The notes under the pieces are model-generated. The model ran no database searches. It was given only the letters and a program-made list of their open reading frames with translations, and was not told the origin of the DNA. The position numbers were made by a program, and so were the translations under genes. Of a stretch of DNA of 63,733 nucleotides, positions 49,665-58,246 are shown piece after piece. This DNA comes from an uncultured Oscillospiraceae bacterium (GTDB lineage Bacteria > Bacillota > Clostridia > Oscillospirales > Oscillospiraceae), in NCBI GenBank assembly GCA_934589065.1, contig CAKTNN010000011.1:1-63733 (forward strand), in the 5' to 3' direction. Position 1 is the stretch's first letter. The number at the start of each line of letters is the position of its first letter.

Positions 49665-49726
49665 CGGCAGCTGCGAATGGGCGGCGAGGGTTTCCCTTGC
49701 TGCCCATTCTGAACATATAGCTGCCG
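49665..49726 (+). other. Nested hairpin between ftsL and the transpeptidase gene
   Basis: The outer stem CGGCAGCT (49665-49672)/AGCTGCCG (49719-49726) encloses a 16-bp stem with two G-U pairs (49675-49690 with 49694-49709) and a 3-base loop. There is no T run. It is the largest gap inside the cluster and may act as an RNA stability or attenuation element. Confidence 0.6.
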
Positions 49727-49741
49727 GAAGGGCCGGGAATC

Positions 49742-52069
49742 ATGAAAAAAACCAACGCGAAAACCTTTCGGCGGATTCGCATGGACAGCGCCCAGCATCT
49801 GCGCATCCGTTTCACGGCACTGCTGCTGGGAGCGCTGGCCTTTGTGCCCATTGGGGCAAGACTTTGCAGGCTGATGGTGGTGGATTACGGCTACTACACC
49901 GCCAAGGCCCTGAACAATCAGACAAGAATGACCCCGGTGCTGTCCCGGCGGGGAACGGTGTACGACCGGAATATGAATATTCTGGCTGCCACGGTGGGAG
50001 TGGAAAACGTCTATCTCGATCCCCACGAGCTGAAGCAGTCCAAGGCAGATCTTTCAAAGCTCTCCGACTTTTTGGGGGAGCTGCTGGGAAAAGACCCCCA
50101 ATGGATTTTGGAGCAGAGCCGGGATACCCGCCGCCGGTATAAGCAGGTGGCGGGGCTTGTAGAGCCGGAGGTATCCCAGCGCATACGGGACTACATAGCC
50201 CGGGAGGGGATCTCCGGGGTGCATTTGGAGCCCGCCTCCCGGAGAACCTACCCCTACGGAAGCCTTGCGGCCCAGGTGATTGGCTTTACCAATATATCCG
50301 GTCAGGGCTGCGAGGGGGTGGAGGCTGCTTACGATTCCTTCCTTTCCGGCAAGCCCGGAAAAGTGATTACAACCAAGGGCAATAACGAAATGGATATGCC
50401 CTATTCCTACGAGGATTTGGTATCCGTCCCGGGTGGGTGCAATGTGATGCTCACCCTGGATACCACCGTTCAGGCCTGCCTGGAAAACCGACTCCGGGAG
50501 GCTATGACCCGCTACGATGTGCGCAACGGGGCCTTTGGCCTGGTGATGAACTGCAAGACCGGGGAGATTCTGGCAATGGCGACCCTGGGAAGCTTTGACC
50601 CAAACAACTATCAGCTTGTGGCAGACGAGGATTCTGCCGCTGCCCTGGAAGAGCTGCGGCAGAATTACCTCGCTCAGCCGGAAGGGAGCGAAGGCTATAC
50701 TTCCGGCAAGGAAGCCTATACCCAGGCTTTGAGCCAGGCCCGGCTGAAGCAGTGGCGCAACCGGGTGCTCTCCGATGGCTACGAGCCCGGCTCCACCTTT
50801 AAGGTGCTGACCATGGCGGCGGCCCTGGACTGCGGTGCAATTGATCTCAATACCTCCTTTTACTGCCGGGGAGCGGAAAAAATACCGGGGCGCTCCCAGC
50901 TGCTGCACTGCTGGCGCTCTGCTGGACACGGCCCGGAGCAGACGCCCCAGGCCCTGCAAAATTCCTGCAATCTGGCCTTTGCCCACATTGCCCTGAAACT
51001 GGGGGGCGAGCGCTTTTATTCTTACGTGAAAAGCTTCGGCATTCTGGAAAAAACCGGAATTGATTTGTCCGGGGAGAGCAAAGGGGTCTTCTTTGACAAG
51101 GCCCTGGTAACCAATACGGATAAGTGGGGCACTGCCTCCCTAACCTCCGGCTCTTTTGGGCAGACCTTTAAAATTACCCCCTTGCAGCTGGTGCGGGCCA
51201 TCGCCTCGGTGGTCAATGGGGGCAAACTTCTGGAGCCCTACATTGTTTCGGAAATCCAGGACGGAAAGGGCAATACGGTATTTTTGCAGGAGCCTACGGT
51301 GGTGCGGCAGACGGTTAAACCCGAGACTTCCGAAACCATGTGCGCCCTGATTCGCTCGGTGGTAACGGAAGGCACGGCAAAAAACGCCAGTGTTGCAGGT
51401 TTTTCCATTGGAGGAAAAACGGGAACCAGTGAAAAAATAGATGTATTTGATGAAAATGGGCAGCGGGTGCTGGATAAAATTGTCTCCTTTGTGGGGATTG
51501 CGCCCATGGACGATCCGGAGTATATTGTATTGGCTGCCCTGGATACCCCATCCCGCACCACGGGGATCTACATTTCCGGCGGTGTGATGGCTGCCCCCAC
51601 GGTGGGGGCGGTGATGGGAGATATTTTGCCCTACCTGGGGGTGGAAAGAAGTTATGCCCCCGGTGAGATTGCAGGGCAAACGGTAATATTGCAGGACTAC
51701 CGCGGCCTGAAAGCCCGGGAGGCGGAAAAGCAGATCGAGGCCCAGGGCCTGAGCTGCCGCATCCTTGGACAGGGGGAACACATCACCCGGCAGATTCCCG
51801 AGCCGGGACAGAAGCTGCCCGGCGGCGGGCAGGTGCTGCTGTACCTGGATACGGGCCCGGAGAGCCGGGAGATTGCCGCGCCGAACCTGTTAGGAAAAAC
51901 CAGACAGCAGTGCATCCTGGAGGCCGGAACGGCGGGGCTTTCCGTTGTTCCGGACGGCAATCCCGACTATCAGGGAATCGCCATCAGCCAGGAGCCCGCC
52001 CCAGGGGAGCGGGTTTTGCTGGGCGGCTCCCTTTATATTCGTTTTGCAGACCAGTCCGCTGGGGATTAA
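49742..52069 (+). CDS. Class B penicillin-binding protein with PASTA domains (FtsI/PBP2B/SpoVD type)
   Basis: The 775-aa protein has an N-terminal membrane helix, a dimerisation domain from SRRGTVYDRNMNILA on, and a transpeptidase domain with active-site EPGSTFKVL (SxxK), SCN in LQNSCNLAFAH and KTGT in GGKTGTSEK. Two C-terminal PASTA domains follow (from LQDYRGLKAREAEKQIEAQG and PNLLGKTRQQCILEAGTAGL). It cross-links septal peptidoglycan; the PASTA pair and position after ftsL fit the vegetative septal enzyme, while SpoVD is a close alternative. Confidence 0.93.
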   Translation: MKKTNAKTFRRIRMDSAQHLRIRFTALLLGALAFVPIGARLCRLMVVDYGYYTAKALNNQTRMTPVLSRRGTVYDRNMNILAATVGVENVYLDPHELKQSKADLSKLSDFLGELLGKDPQWILEQSRDTRRRYKQVAGLVEPEVSQRIRDYIAREGISGVHLEPASRRTYPYGSLAAQVIGFTNISGQGCEGVEAAYDSFLSGKPGKVITTKGNNEMDMPYSYEDLVSVPGGCNVMLTLDTTVQACLENRLREAMTRYDVRNGAFGLVMNCKTGEILAMATLGSFDPNNYQLVADEDSAAALEELRQNYLAQPEGSEGYTSGKEAYTQALSQARLKQWRNRVLSDGYEPGSTFKVLTMAAALDCGAIDLNTSFYCRGAEKIPGRSQLLHCWRSAGHGPEQTPQALQNSCNLAFAHIALKLGGERFYSYVKSFGILEKTGIDLSGESKGVFFDKALVTNTDKWGTASLTSGSFGQTFKITPLQLVRAIASVVNGGKLLEPYIVSEIQDGKGNTVFLQEPTVVRQTVKPETSETMCALIRSVVTEGTAKNASVAGFSIGGKTGTSEKIDVFDENGQRVLDKIVSFVGIAPMDDPEYIVLAALDTPSRTTGIYISGGVMAAPTVGAVMGDILPYLGVERSYAPGEIAGQTVILQDYRGLKAREAEKQIEAQGLSCRILGQGEHITRQIPEPGQKLPGGGQVLLYLDTGPESREIAAPNLLGKTRQQCILEAGTAGLSVVPDGNPDYQGIAISQEPAPGERVLLGGSLYIRFADQSAGD

Positions 52070-52089
52070 GAAAGATACAGGAGGATATT

Positions 52090-53538
52090 ATGAAACTGGA
52101 AGCGCTTTTACAGGATGTTGCGGTGGCGGAAATCCACGCAGATCTGAATATGGATATTACTTCGGTGGCATACGATTCCAGAAAGGTGGAAAAAGGCGGC
52201 CTTTTTGCGGCAATTGCCGGTTTTGCCTCCGATGGCAACCGCTTTATTTCCATGGCGATGGAAAAAGGGGCCCAGGTGGTGGTAACGGCTGCCGCGCCCA
52301 AGGAGGATGTGCCTTATATTCTCGTTGACAACGACCGGAAGGCCCTGGCCCAGATCGCCTGCAATTTTTACGGTCGTCCGGCGGACAAAATGCGCATCAT
52401 CGGCGTAACGGGAACCAACGGCAAAACCTCTGTTACCCTGCTGGTAAAAAGTGTGCTGGAGGAGATTTTGGGGGCAAAGGTTGGCCTGGTGGGCACCATG
52501 GGCAATCTCATTGGGCAGGAGCCCATTGCCTCCGAACGCACCACACCCGATAGTTTGGAACTCCAGGAGCTCTTCCGGCGGATGCTGAATGCGGGCTGCG
52601 GGTATGTGGTCATGGAGGTATCCAGCCACGCCATTGCCCTGAATCGCATTGGCGGCGTGCACTATACCGTGGCTGCTTTTACAAACCTGACGGAGGACCA
52701 TCTGGATTTTCACAAAACCATGGAGGCCTACTGCGCCGCCAAGGCAGAACTGTTTTCCCGGTGCGACAGGGCGGTCATCAATGTGGATGACCCCTACGCC
52801 TCCCGGATGCTGGAAAAGGCCGCGTGCCCGGTGCTGACGGTTTCGGAGCACGCCCCCTCTATGCTCCAGGCCCGGGATGTGGAGCTCCAGGCGGCGGGGG
52901 TTTCCTTCACCGCAGGGGGCGTCAAGGTTCAGGTGCCCATCCCCGGAAGATTCACGGTGTACAATGCCCTGACGGTTTTGGGCATTGCACAGCAATTGGG
53001 CATTTCCCTGGAAGATGCTGCCCGGGCCCTGGGCCATGTTTCCGGAGTCAAGGGGCGCATTGAGGTAGTTCCCACCCCGGGAATGCCCTATACGGTGCTC
53101 ATTGACTATGCCCACACCCCCGACGGACTTGAGAATGTGCTCTCCTCCGTCCGGGATTTCTGCAAGGGAAGACTCATTGCAGTATTTGGCTGCGGCGGTG
53201 ACCGGGATCCCATCAAGCGGCCCATTATGGGCAGAATCGGCGTAGAAAAGTCCGATTTTGCCATTATCACCTCCGATAACCCCAGAACGGAGGAGCCCAT
53301 GGCAATCATCCGGGATATCCTTGCCGGGGTGGACGAATCCATGGGGGCATTCACGGTAATTGAAGACCGGAAAAAGGCCATCAGATATGCTATGGACATT
53401 GGCAAAAAAAATGATATAATAGTATTGGCAGGAAAGGGCCATGAGACTTACCAGGATATCGGCGGGCATAAAATCCACCTGGATGAACGGGAGGAAGTCC
53501 GCGATGCCCTGCTGGAATTGAGGAACCGCCATGAGTAA
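52090..53538 (+). CDS. murE: UDP-MurNAc-tripeptide synthetase (meso-DAP adding)
   Basis: The 482-aa Mur ligase has ATP-binding GVTGTNGKTSV, the Lys/His-containing EVSSHAIALNRIGG, YAHTPDGLENVL and the DNPRTEEP motif, which in MurE selects meso-diaminopimelate rather than lysine. It adds the third stem residue in the cytoplasm. The start at 52090 follows CAGGAGG; the open frame extends upstream only inside the PBP gene. It overlaps murF by eight bases. Confidence 0.96.
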   Translation: MKLEALLQDVAVAEIHADLNMDITSVAYDSRKVEKGGLFAAIAGFASDGNRFISMAMEKGAQVVVTAAAPKEDVPYILVDNDRKALAQIACNFYGRPADKMRIIGVTGTNGKTSVTLLVKSVLEEILGAKVGLVGTMGNLIGQEPIASERTTPDSLELQELFRRMLNAGCGYVVMEVSSHAIALNRIGGVHYTVAAFTNLTEDHLDFHKTMEAYCAAKAELFSRCDRAVINVDDPYASRMLEKAACPVLTVSEHAPSMLQARDVELQAAGVSFTAGGVKVQVPIPGRFTVYNALTVLGIAQQLGISLEDAARALGHVSGVKGRIEVVPTPGMPYTVLIDYAHTPDGLENVLSSVRDFCKGRLIAVFGCGGDRDPIKRPIMGRIGVEKSDFAIITSDNPRTEEPMAIIRDILAGVDESMGAFTVIEDRKKAIRYAMDIGKKNDIIVLAGKGHETYQDIGGHKIHLDEREEVRDALLELRNRHE

Positions 53539-54913
53539 AATAACCCTGAAGCAGGCCGCCGCCTGGTGCGGAGGCCATGTGGAAGAAAAATACGAAAACG
53601 TTGAATTCCTGGGCGCGAACAACGATACCCGCACCCTGAAACCGGGGCAGCTGTTTGTTGCCTTGCAGGGGGCAAGGGACGGCAACGAATTCATCCCCGC
53701 CGCCATGGAAAAAGGGGCAGCCGCCGTGCTGTGCAGCCGGGTCGTGGGGGACTATCCCGCAATCGTCGTAGACGACACCCGGATTGCTCTGGGAAAAATC
53801 GCCGCCGGAGAGCGGCAAAGGCAAAATATGAAGGTTGTGGGCATCACCGGCTCCGTGGGCAAGAGCACCACCAAGGAGATGGTGGCCTGTGTGCTGGAGA
53901 GCACCTTCCGCACCGCCAAAACCCCGGTAAACCACAATAATGATATTGGAATGCCCATGGCGATTCTCGCCATGCCGGAAAACACCCAGGTTGCCGTGCT
54001 GGAAATGGGCATGAACCATTTCCGGGAAATGGCCTATCTTTCCGGGATTGCGAAGCCGGATGTGGCGGTGATCGTCAATATCGGCACGGCCCATATTGAG
54101 TTCCTGGGCACGGTATCCGGCATTCGTCAGGCAAAGATGGAGATCACCGAGGGAATGGCCCCGGATGGACTGCTGCTGCTCAACGGCGACGATGTGATGC
54201 TGCGGAATCTGGATAAAGCCCCAGTGCAGCCGGTGCACTATTTTGGTTCGGACGAGGGCTGCGTCTGCCGGTGCAGCGAGATTGGAAAAGAAGACGGCTT
54301 TCTGCGCTTTCGGGTGACCCGGGGGGATGTTTCCTTCCCGGTGGAAATGCACCTGGAGGGGCGGCACTTTGTCAGCGATGCCATGGCAGCCGTTGCCGTG
54401 GGGCTGGAGCTGGGGGTGCCCCCGGAGGCCATTCAAAAGAGCCTTGCGGATTTTAAGAATCTGGCGGGCAGGCAGGAAACCTTCCAGGAGTATGGCTTTA
54501 CCTTTATCAAGGACTGCTACAATGCAGGGCCGGAATCCATGGAAGCCTCCCTTCATGTCCTGGGGGACAAGGCGGGGCGCAAGGTCGCCGTCTTAGGAGA
54601 TATGCTGGAACTGGGCGACCGGGCGGCGGCGGAACACTATCGGGTGGGCCGGATTGCTGCCGAGCGGGTGGACTGGGTGCTGGCCTACGGCCCCAATGCC
54701 GACCGGGTGGTTTCCGGCTGCCTTACCGGCGGAATGCCGGACAGCAGAGCCCTTGCCTTTACCGACCAGACGGCGCTGCTGTGCGAATTGCAGCGGATTG
54801 CCCGCCCGGGGGACGTTATGCTCTTTAAGGGCAGTCACGGTATGCACATTGAAAATATCCTGGATGGATTCCTGAACTATGAAAAAGACCTGAACGGAGG
54901 AGTTTCCGAATGA
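53531..54913 (+). CDS. murF: UDP-MurNAc-pentapeptide synthetase (D-Ala-D-Ala adding)
   Basis: The 460-aa protein has the N-terminal NTDTR-like segment (ANNDTRTLKPGQLFVALQGA), ATP loop GITGSVGKSTTKEMV, NHNNDIGMPMAILAM, EMGMNHFREMAYLS and KDCYNAGPESMEASL, all MurF marks. It completes the cytoplasmic pentapeptide precursor. It overlaps murE at the start and mraY at the end by a few bases. Confidence 0.96.
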   Translation: MSKITLKQAAAWCGGHVEEKYENVEFLGANNDTRTLKPGQLFVALQGARDGNEFIPAAMEKGAAAVLCSRVVGDYPAIVVDDTRIALGKIAAGERQRQNMKVVGITGSVGKSTTKEMVACVLESTFRTAKTPVNHNNDIGMPMAILAMPENTQVAVLEMGMNHFREMAYLSGIAKPDVAVIVNIGTAHIEFLGTVSGIRQAKMEITEGMAPDGLLLLNGDDVMLRNLDKAPVQPVHYFGSDEGCVCRCSEIGKEDGFLRFRVTRGDVSFPVEMHLEGRHFVSDAMAAVAVGLELGVPPEAIQKSLADFKNLAGRQETFQEYGFTFIKDCYNAGPESMEASLHVLGDKAGRKVAVLGDMLELGDRAAAEHYRVGRIAAERVDWVLAYGPNADRVVSGCLTGGMPDSRALAFTDQTALLCELQRIARPGDVMLFKGSHGMHIENILDGFLNYEKDLNGGVSE

Positions 54914-55884
54914 TTCGTTTGTTAATCACAGCTGTTTGCTGCGCACTGATTTCCGGCCTGCTGGGCCACCTTTTGCTGCCGGTGCTTCGCGCCCTGAAGG
55001 CGGGCCAGTCCGTCCGCTCCATCGGCCCCACCTGGCACAACAGCAAGGCGGGCACCCCGCTGATGATGGGCCTGATGTTTATCGGCGGCAGCTTTCTATG
55101 CCTGCTGGGCAACCTGCACTGGATTCAGGAGTACAGCTCCTTCTTCGTGTTTGCCCTGGCCTCCTGCTTTGGCCTTATCGGCTTCCTGGATGACTTCTGC
55201 AAGGTGAAAAAGCACCGGGATATGGGCCTGACCGCCCTGCAAAAGGCAATGCTCCAGGCGGCGGTTTCCGCGGTGTTTCTGTATGTGCTGTATATGAGCG
55301 GCATCCTCACCTGCGATCTGTATATTCCCTTTGTGGGCAAGCGGATTTATATTCCGCCCATTGTCTACGGCATTTTCGGTATGTTTGTCATTGTCGGCTG
55401 CGTCAATTCCGTCAACCTCACCGATGGCATCGATGGCCTGAGCAGCAGCGTGACCCTGCCGGTTATGATTTTCTTCACCTGCGCCGCCGTTGCCATGGAC
55501 CGGATCGATGCGGCGGTGCTCCCCGCTGCACTGGTGGGCGGACTGCTGGCCTTCCTGAAATTCAACTGGCATCCTGCCAAGGCCTTTATGGGCGATACCG
55601 GTTCTCTGTTCCTGGGCGGCGTGGTCTGCGGCCTGGCCTTTGCACTGGATATTCCCTTGGTGCTGATTTTTGCAGGCTTTGTTTATATTGTAGAGACGCT
55701 GTCCGATGTGATTCAGGTGACCTATTTTAAGGCAACCCACGGCAAGCGCCTGTTTAAAATGGCTCCCATCCATCATCATTTTGAAATGTGCGGCTGGAAA
55801 GAGGAGAAGATTGTGCTGAGCTTCACCGCCGTGTCTGCGGTGATGTGTCTGGTTGCCTGGCTGAGCATTTCCAGTCTGCGGTAA
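54910..55884 (+). CDS. mraY: Phospho-MurNAc-pentapeptide transferase
   Basis: The 324-aa protein has about ten helices and shows GPTWHNSKAGTPLMMG, FLDDFCKVKKHRDMGLTALQ with the Asp pair, VNLTDGIDGL and KMAPIHHHFEMCGW. It makes lipid I from UDP-MurNAc-pentapeptide and undecaprenyl phosphate. The next gene is ftsW after 16 bases; the murD gene often found between them is absent here. Confidence 0.97.
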   Translation: MIRLLITAVCCALISGLLGHLLLPVLRALKAGQSVRSIGPTWHNSKAGTPLMMGLMFIGGSFLCLLGNLHWIQEYSSFFVFALASCFGLIGFLDDFCKVKKHRDMGLTALQKAMLQAAVSAVFLYVLYMSGILTCDLYIPFVGKRIYIPPIVYGIFGMFVIVGCVNSVNLTDGIDGLSSSVTLPVMIFFTCAAVAMDRIDAAVLPAALVGGLLAFLKFNWHPAKAFMGDTGSLFLGGVVCGLAFALDIPLVLIFAGFVYIVETLSDVIQVTYFKATHGKRLFKMAPIHHHFEMCGWKEEKIVLSFTAVSAVMCLVAWLSISSLR

Positions 55885-55900
55885 CCGAAAGGAGTGTTCT

Positions 55901-57037
55901 ATGGCAGCAGTCCAAAATCTGCCTGCCAAAGAGGACCGCCGGGGAACCGGCGCAAATTTAGACTATCCGTTCCTGTTTTTAACGCTGCTTCTGCTGGCGG
56001 TGGGACTTGGGGTGCTGTATTCCGCCAGCTCCGCCCAGAGTGCCTACGATACGGGCTACGCCATCACCACCAAGTATTTGCAGAAGCAGGCGGTGTGCGC
56101 CCTTTTGGGCCTGCTTGCCATGTATGGCTTTAGCCGGATTCCGGCGGCATTCTGGTATCGGCTGGCCTGGCCCTTGTATGGCATCAGCATTTTGCTGCTG
56201 CTCAGCGTGCTGGTGGTGGGCCAGGAGGTAAACGGGGCAAAACGCTGGATATCCCTGGCGGGCATCCAGTTTCAGCCCTCGGAAATTGCAAAATTTACCA
56301 TGATTCTGGTGTTCGCCCGATTGACGGCGAACTTTGCAGAGGCGTGCCAAACCTTCCGGTATGGGGTAATGGGGTTTGGCCTGGCCCTTTTGGGCATTTT
56401 GATCCCCCTGGCACTGGAAAAGCATCTCAGTGCCATTATGCTGATGGGCATGGTGGCAGTGGTGATGATGTACATTGCCGGAACGAGGATGCGCTGGATT
56501 ATTCTGGGCGTCGGCGGCGCGGTGGCGTTTCTGGTGGTGTATGTCCGGCTGATGGGCTACGCCGGTGACCGGGTCACCGCCTGGCGTCATCCGGAGCTGG
56601 ACCCGGGCGATACGGGCTACCAGATTTTGCAGAGCCTGTATGCCATCGGTTCCGGCGGCGTGCTGGGCTTGGGCTTTGGGAAGAGCAGACAGAAATATCT
56701 GTATCTGCCCTTCCAGTATAATGATTACATCTTTGCAATCGCCTGCGAGGAGCTGGGGCTGGTGGGGGCGGCTGCCATTATGGTGCTGCTGGCCCTGCTG
56801 ATCCTGCGGGGCTACCGTATTGCCCTGCTGGCAAAAGACCGGTTTTCCACGGCTTTTGCCGCCGGGCTCATCACCCTGATTGCGGTGCAGACCATTCTGA
56901 ATTTGGGCGTTGTCACAAACCTGTTGCCCTCCACCGGCATTGCGCTGCCCTTCTTTTCCTACGGCGGGACGGCGTTGGCGGTGAATCTGGGGGAAATGGG
57001 GATTGTGCTGAGTATATCCCGTAACGGGAAAAAATAG
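55901..57037 (+). CDS. ftsW: FtsW/RodA-family peptidoglycan polymerase
   Basis: The 378-aa membrane protein of the SEDS family has about ten helices, with GAKRWISLAGIQFQPSEIAK, LEKHLSAIMLMG, the large outer loop containing RHPELDPGDTGYQILQSLYA, GLGFGKSRQKYLYLPFQYND and a terminal FFSYGGTALAVNLGEMGIVL. It polymerises lipid II at the septum with the class B PBP encoded upstream. It lies between mraY and murG, the standard place for ftsW. Confidence 0.95.
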   Translation: MAAVQNLPAKEDRRGTGANLDYPFLFLTLLLLAVGLGVLYSASSAQSAYDTGYAITTKYLQKQAVCALLGLLAMYGFSRIPAAFWYRLAWPLYGISILLLLSVLVVGQEVNGAKRWISLAGIQFQPSEIAKFTMILVFARLTANFAEACQTFRYGVMGFGLALLGILIPLALEKHLSAIMLMGMVAVVMMYIAGTRMRWIILGVGGAVAFLVVYVRLMGYAGDRVTAWRHPELDPGDTGYQILQSLYAIGSGGVLGLGFGKSRQKYLYLPFQYNDYIFAIACEELGLVGAAAIMVLLALLILRGYRIALLAKDRFSTAFAAGLITLIAVQTILNLGVVTNLLPSTGIALPFFSYGGTALAVNLGEMGIVLSISRNGKK

Positions 57038-57088
57038 AAATGTACACAGCTTATTTACAAAATGTGTGCAATTCGGGAGGATAATATA

Positions 57089-58216
57089 TTGAATCTGGTA
57101 TTTACCTGCGGCGGTACCGCCGGACACATCAACCCCGCCATTGCCATTGCGGGAGAAATGCGGCAGCGGCACCCGGACTGCAAGATCCTGTTTATCGGGG
57201 CTCAGGGCCACATGGAAGAAAAGCTGGTTCCCCAGGCGGGCTACGAGCTGCGCACCCTGCCCGGCTCCGGCCTGAGCAGAAAGAAGAGCCTGGCGGGCCT
57301 GAAGCAGAATATCCACGCGGTAAACTGCGTGCTCCAGGCGGTGAAATCCTGCAAGGAGATTTTTAAGGAGTTTCAGCCCGATGCGATCATCGGCACCGGC
57401 GGCTATGCCAGCTTCCCGGCACTGTATGCCGGAAGCAAAATGGGCATCCCCACCTGCGTCCACGAGAGCAATGCCGTGCCCGGCGTCACCACCAAGATGG
57501 CGGCAAAGCGGGCATCCCGGGTGCTGGTGGCCTTTGAAGAAAGCGTAAACTACTACGCGTGCCCGGAAAAGGTAGAGGTTGTGGGTATGCCCGTTCAGCA
57601 GGGCTTCCTGTATGGCAATAAGAAAGCCGCCAGGGAGCAGCTGGGACTGGGGGACGGCCCTGTGGTGCTTTCCGCTTTCGGAAGCCTGGGGGCGAAGCAC
57701 ATGAATGAAATGGTGGCAGAGCTCTTCTGCATGGAAAAGGAGAAGGGCTTCCCCTTCCACCATATCCACGCCACCGGCGGCTTCGGCTGGGAATGGATGC
57801 CGGAGCTTTTGGAGAAGGACGGTCTGGATTTGCCCCACACCCCCGCAATCGATATGCGGGAGTATATCTATGATATGCCTCTGGAAATGGCGGCGGCGGA
57901 TGTGGTTATCAGCCGCTCCGGCGCGGCGACCTGCAATGAGATTGCGGTTTCCGGCACCCCCAGCATTCTGATTCCCTCTCCCAATGTGACCAATAACCAC
58001 CAGGAGCACAATGCAAGAGTGCTAGCCGACCGGAATGCGGCAGTGATAATTCTGGAAAAGGATTGCACTGCCCAGAAGGTGATGGAGGAAATTGAGGCAC
58101 TGCTGGCAGACTCCCAGCGCAGAGAAAATATGAGCAAAACATTGACAAGCATGGTGCGTCTGGACTCCACCCAGCGGATTTGCGACATCGTAGAGGGCCT
58201 TGTTAAGGAAAAATAA
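57089..58216 (+). CDS. murG: UDP-GlcNAc transferase making lipid II
   Basis: The 375-aa GT-B enzyme has FTCGGTAGHINPAIAIAGEM at the start, LPGSGLSRKKSL, GTGGYASFPALYAGSKMGIP with THESNA-like CVHESNAVPG, and ISRSGAATCNEIAVSGTPSI with PSPNVTNNHQEHNA. It adds GlcNAc to lipid I at the inner membrane face. TTG at 57089 is preferred because GGGAGG lies eight bases upstream; an ATG at 57062 precedes that site and lacks its own. Confidence 0.95.
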   Translation: MNLVFTCGGTAGHINPAIAIAGEMRQRHPDCKILFIGAQGHMEEKLVPQAGYELRTLPGSGLSRKKSLAGLKQNIHAVNCVLQAVKSCKEIFKEFQPDAIIGTGGYASFPALYAGSKMGIPTCVHESNAVPGVTTKMAAKRASRVLVAFEESVNYYACPEKVEVVGMPVQQGFLYGNKKAAREQLGLGDGPVVLSAFGSLGAKHMNEMVAELFCMEKEKGFPFHHIHATGGFGWEWMPELLEKDGLDLPHTPAIDMREYIYDMPLEMAAADVVISRSGAATCNEIAVSGTPSILIPSPNVTNNHQEHNARVLADRNAAVIILEKDCTAQKVMEEIEALLADSQRRENMSKTLTSMVRLDSTQRICDIVEGLVKEK

Positions 58217-58246
58217 TTCCCCCGCAGCCCTCAGGAGGAACAAAGC

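Noticed and set aside
52108..53706. Long antisense frame over murE (532 codons), and similar ones over ftsW/murG (55979-58009) and the CbiK-like gene (13553-14884)
   Set aside because: All lie opposite well-identified genes and show no protein-like composition; they are shadows of codon bias.
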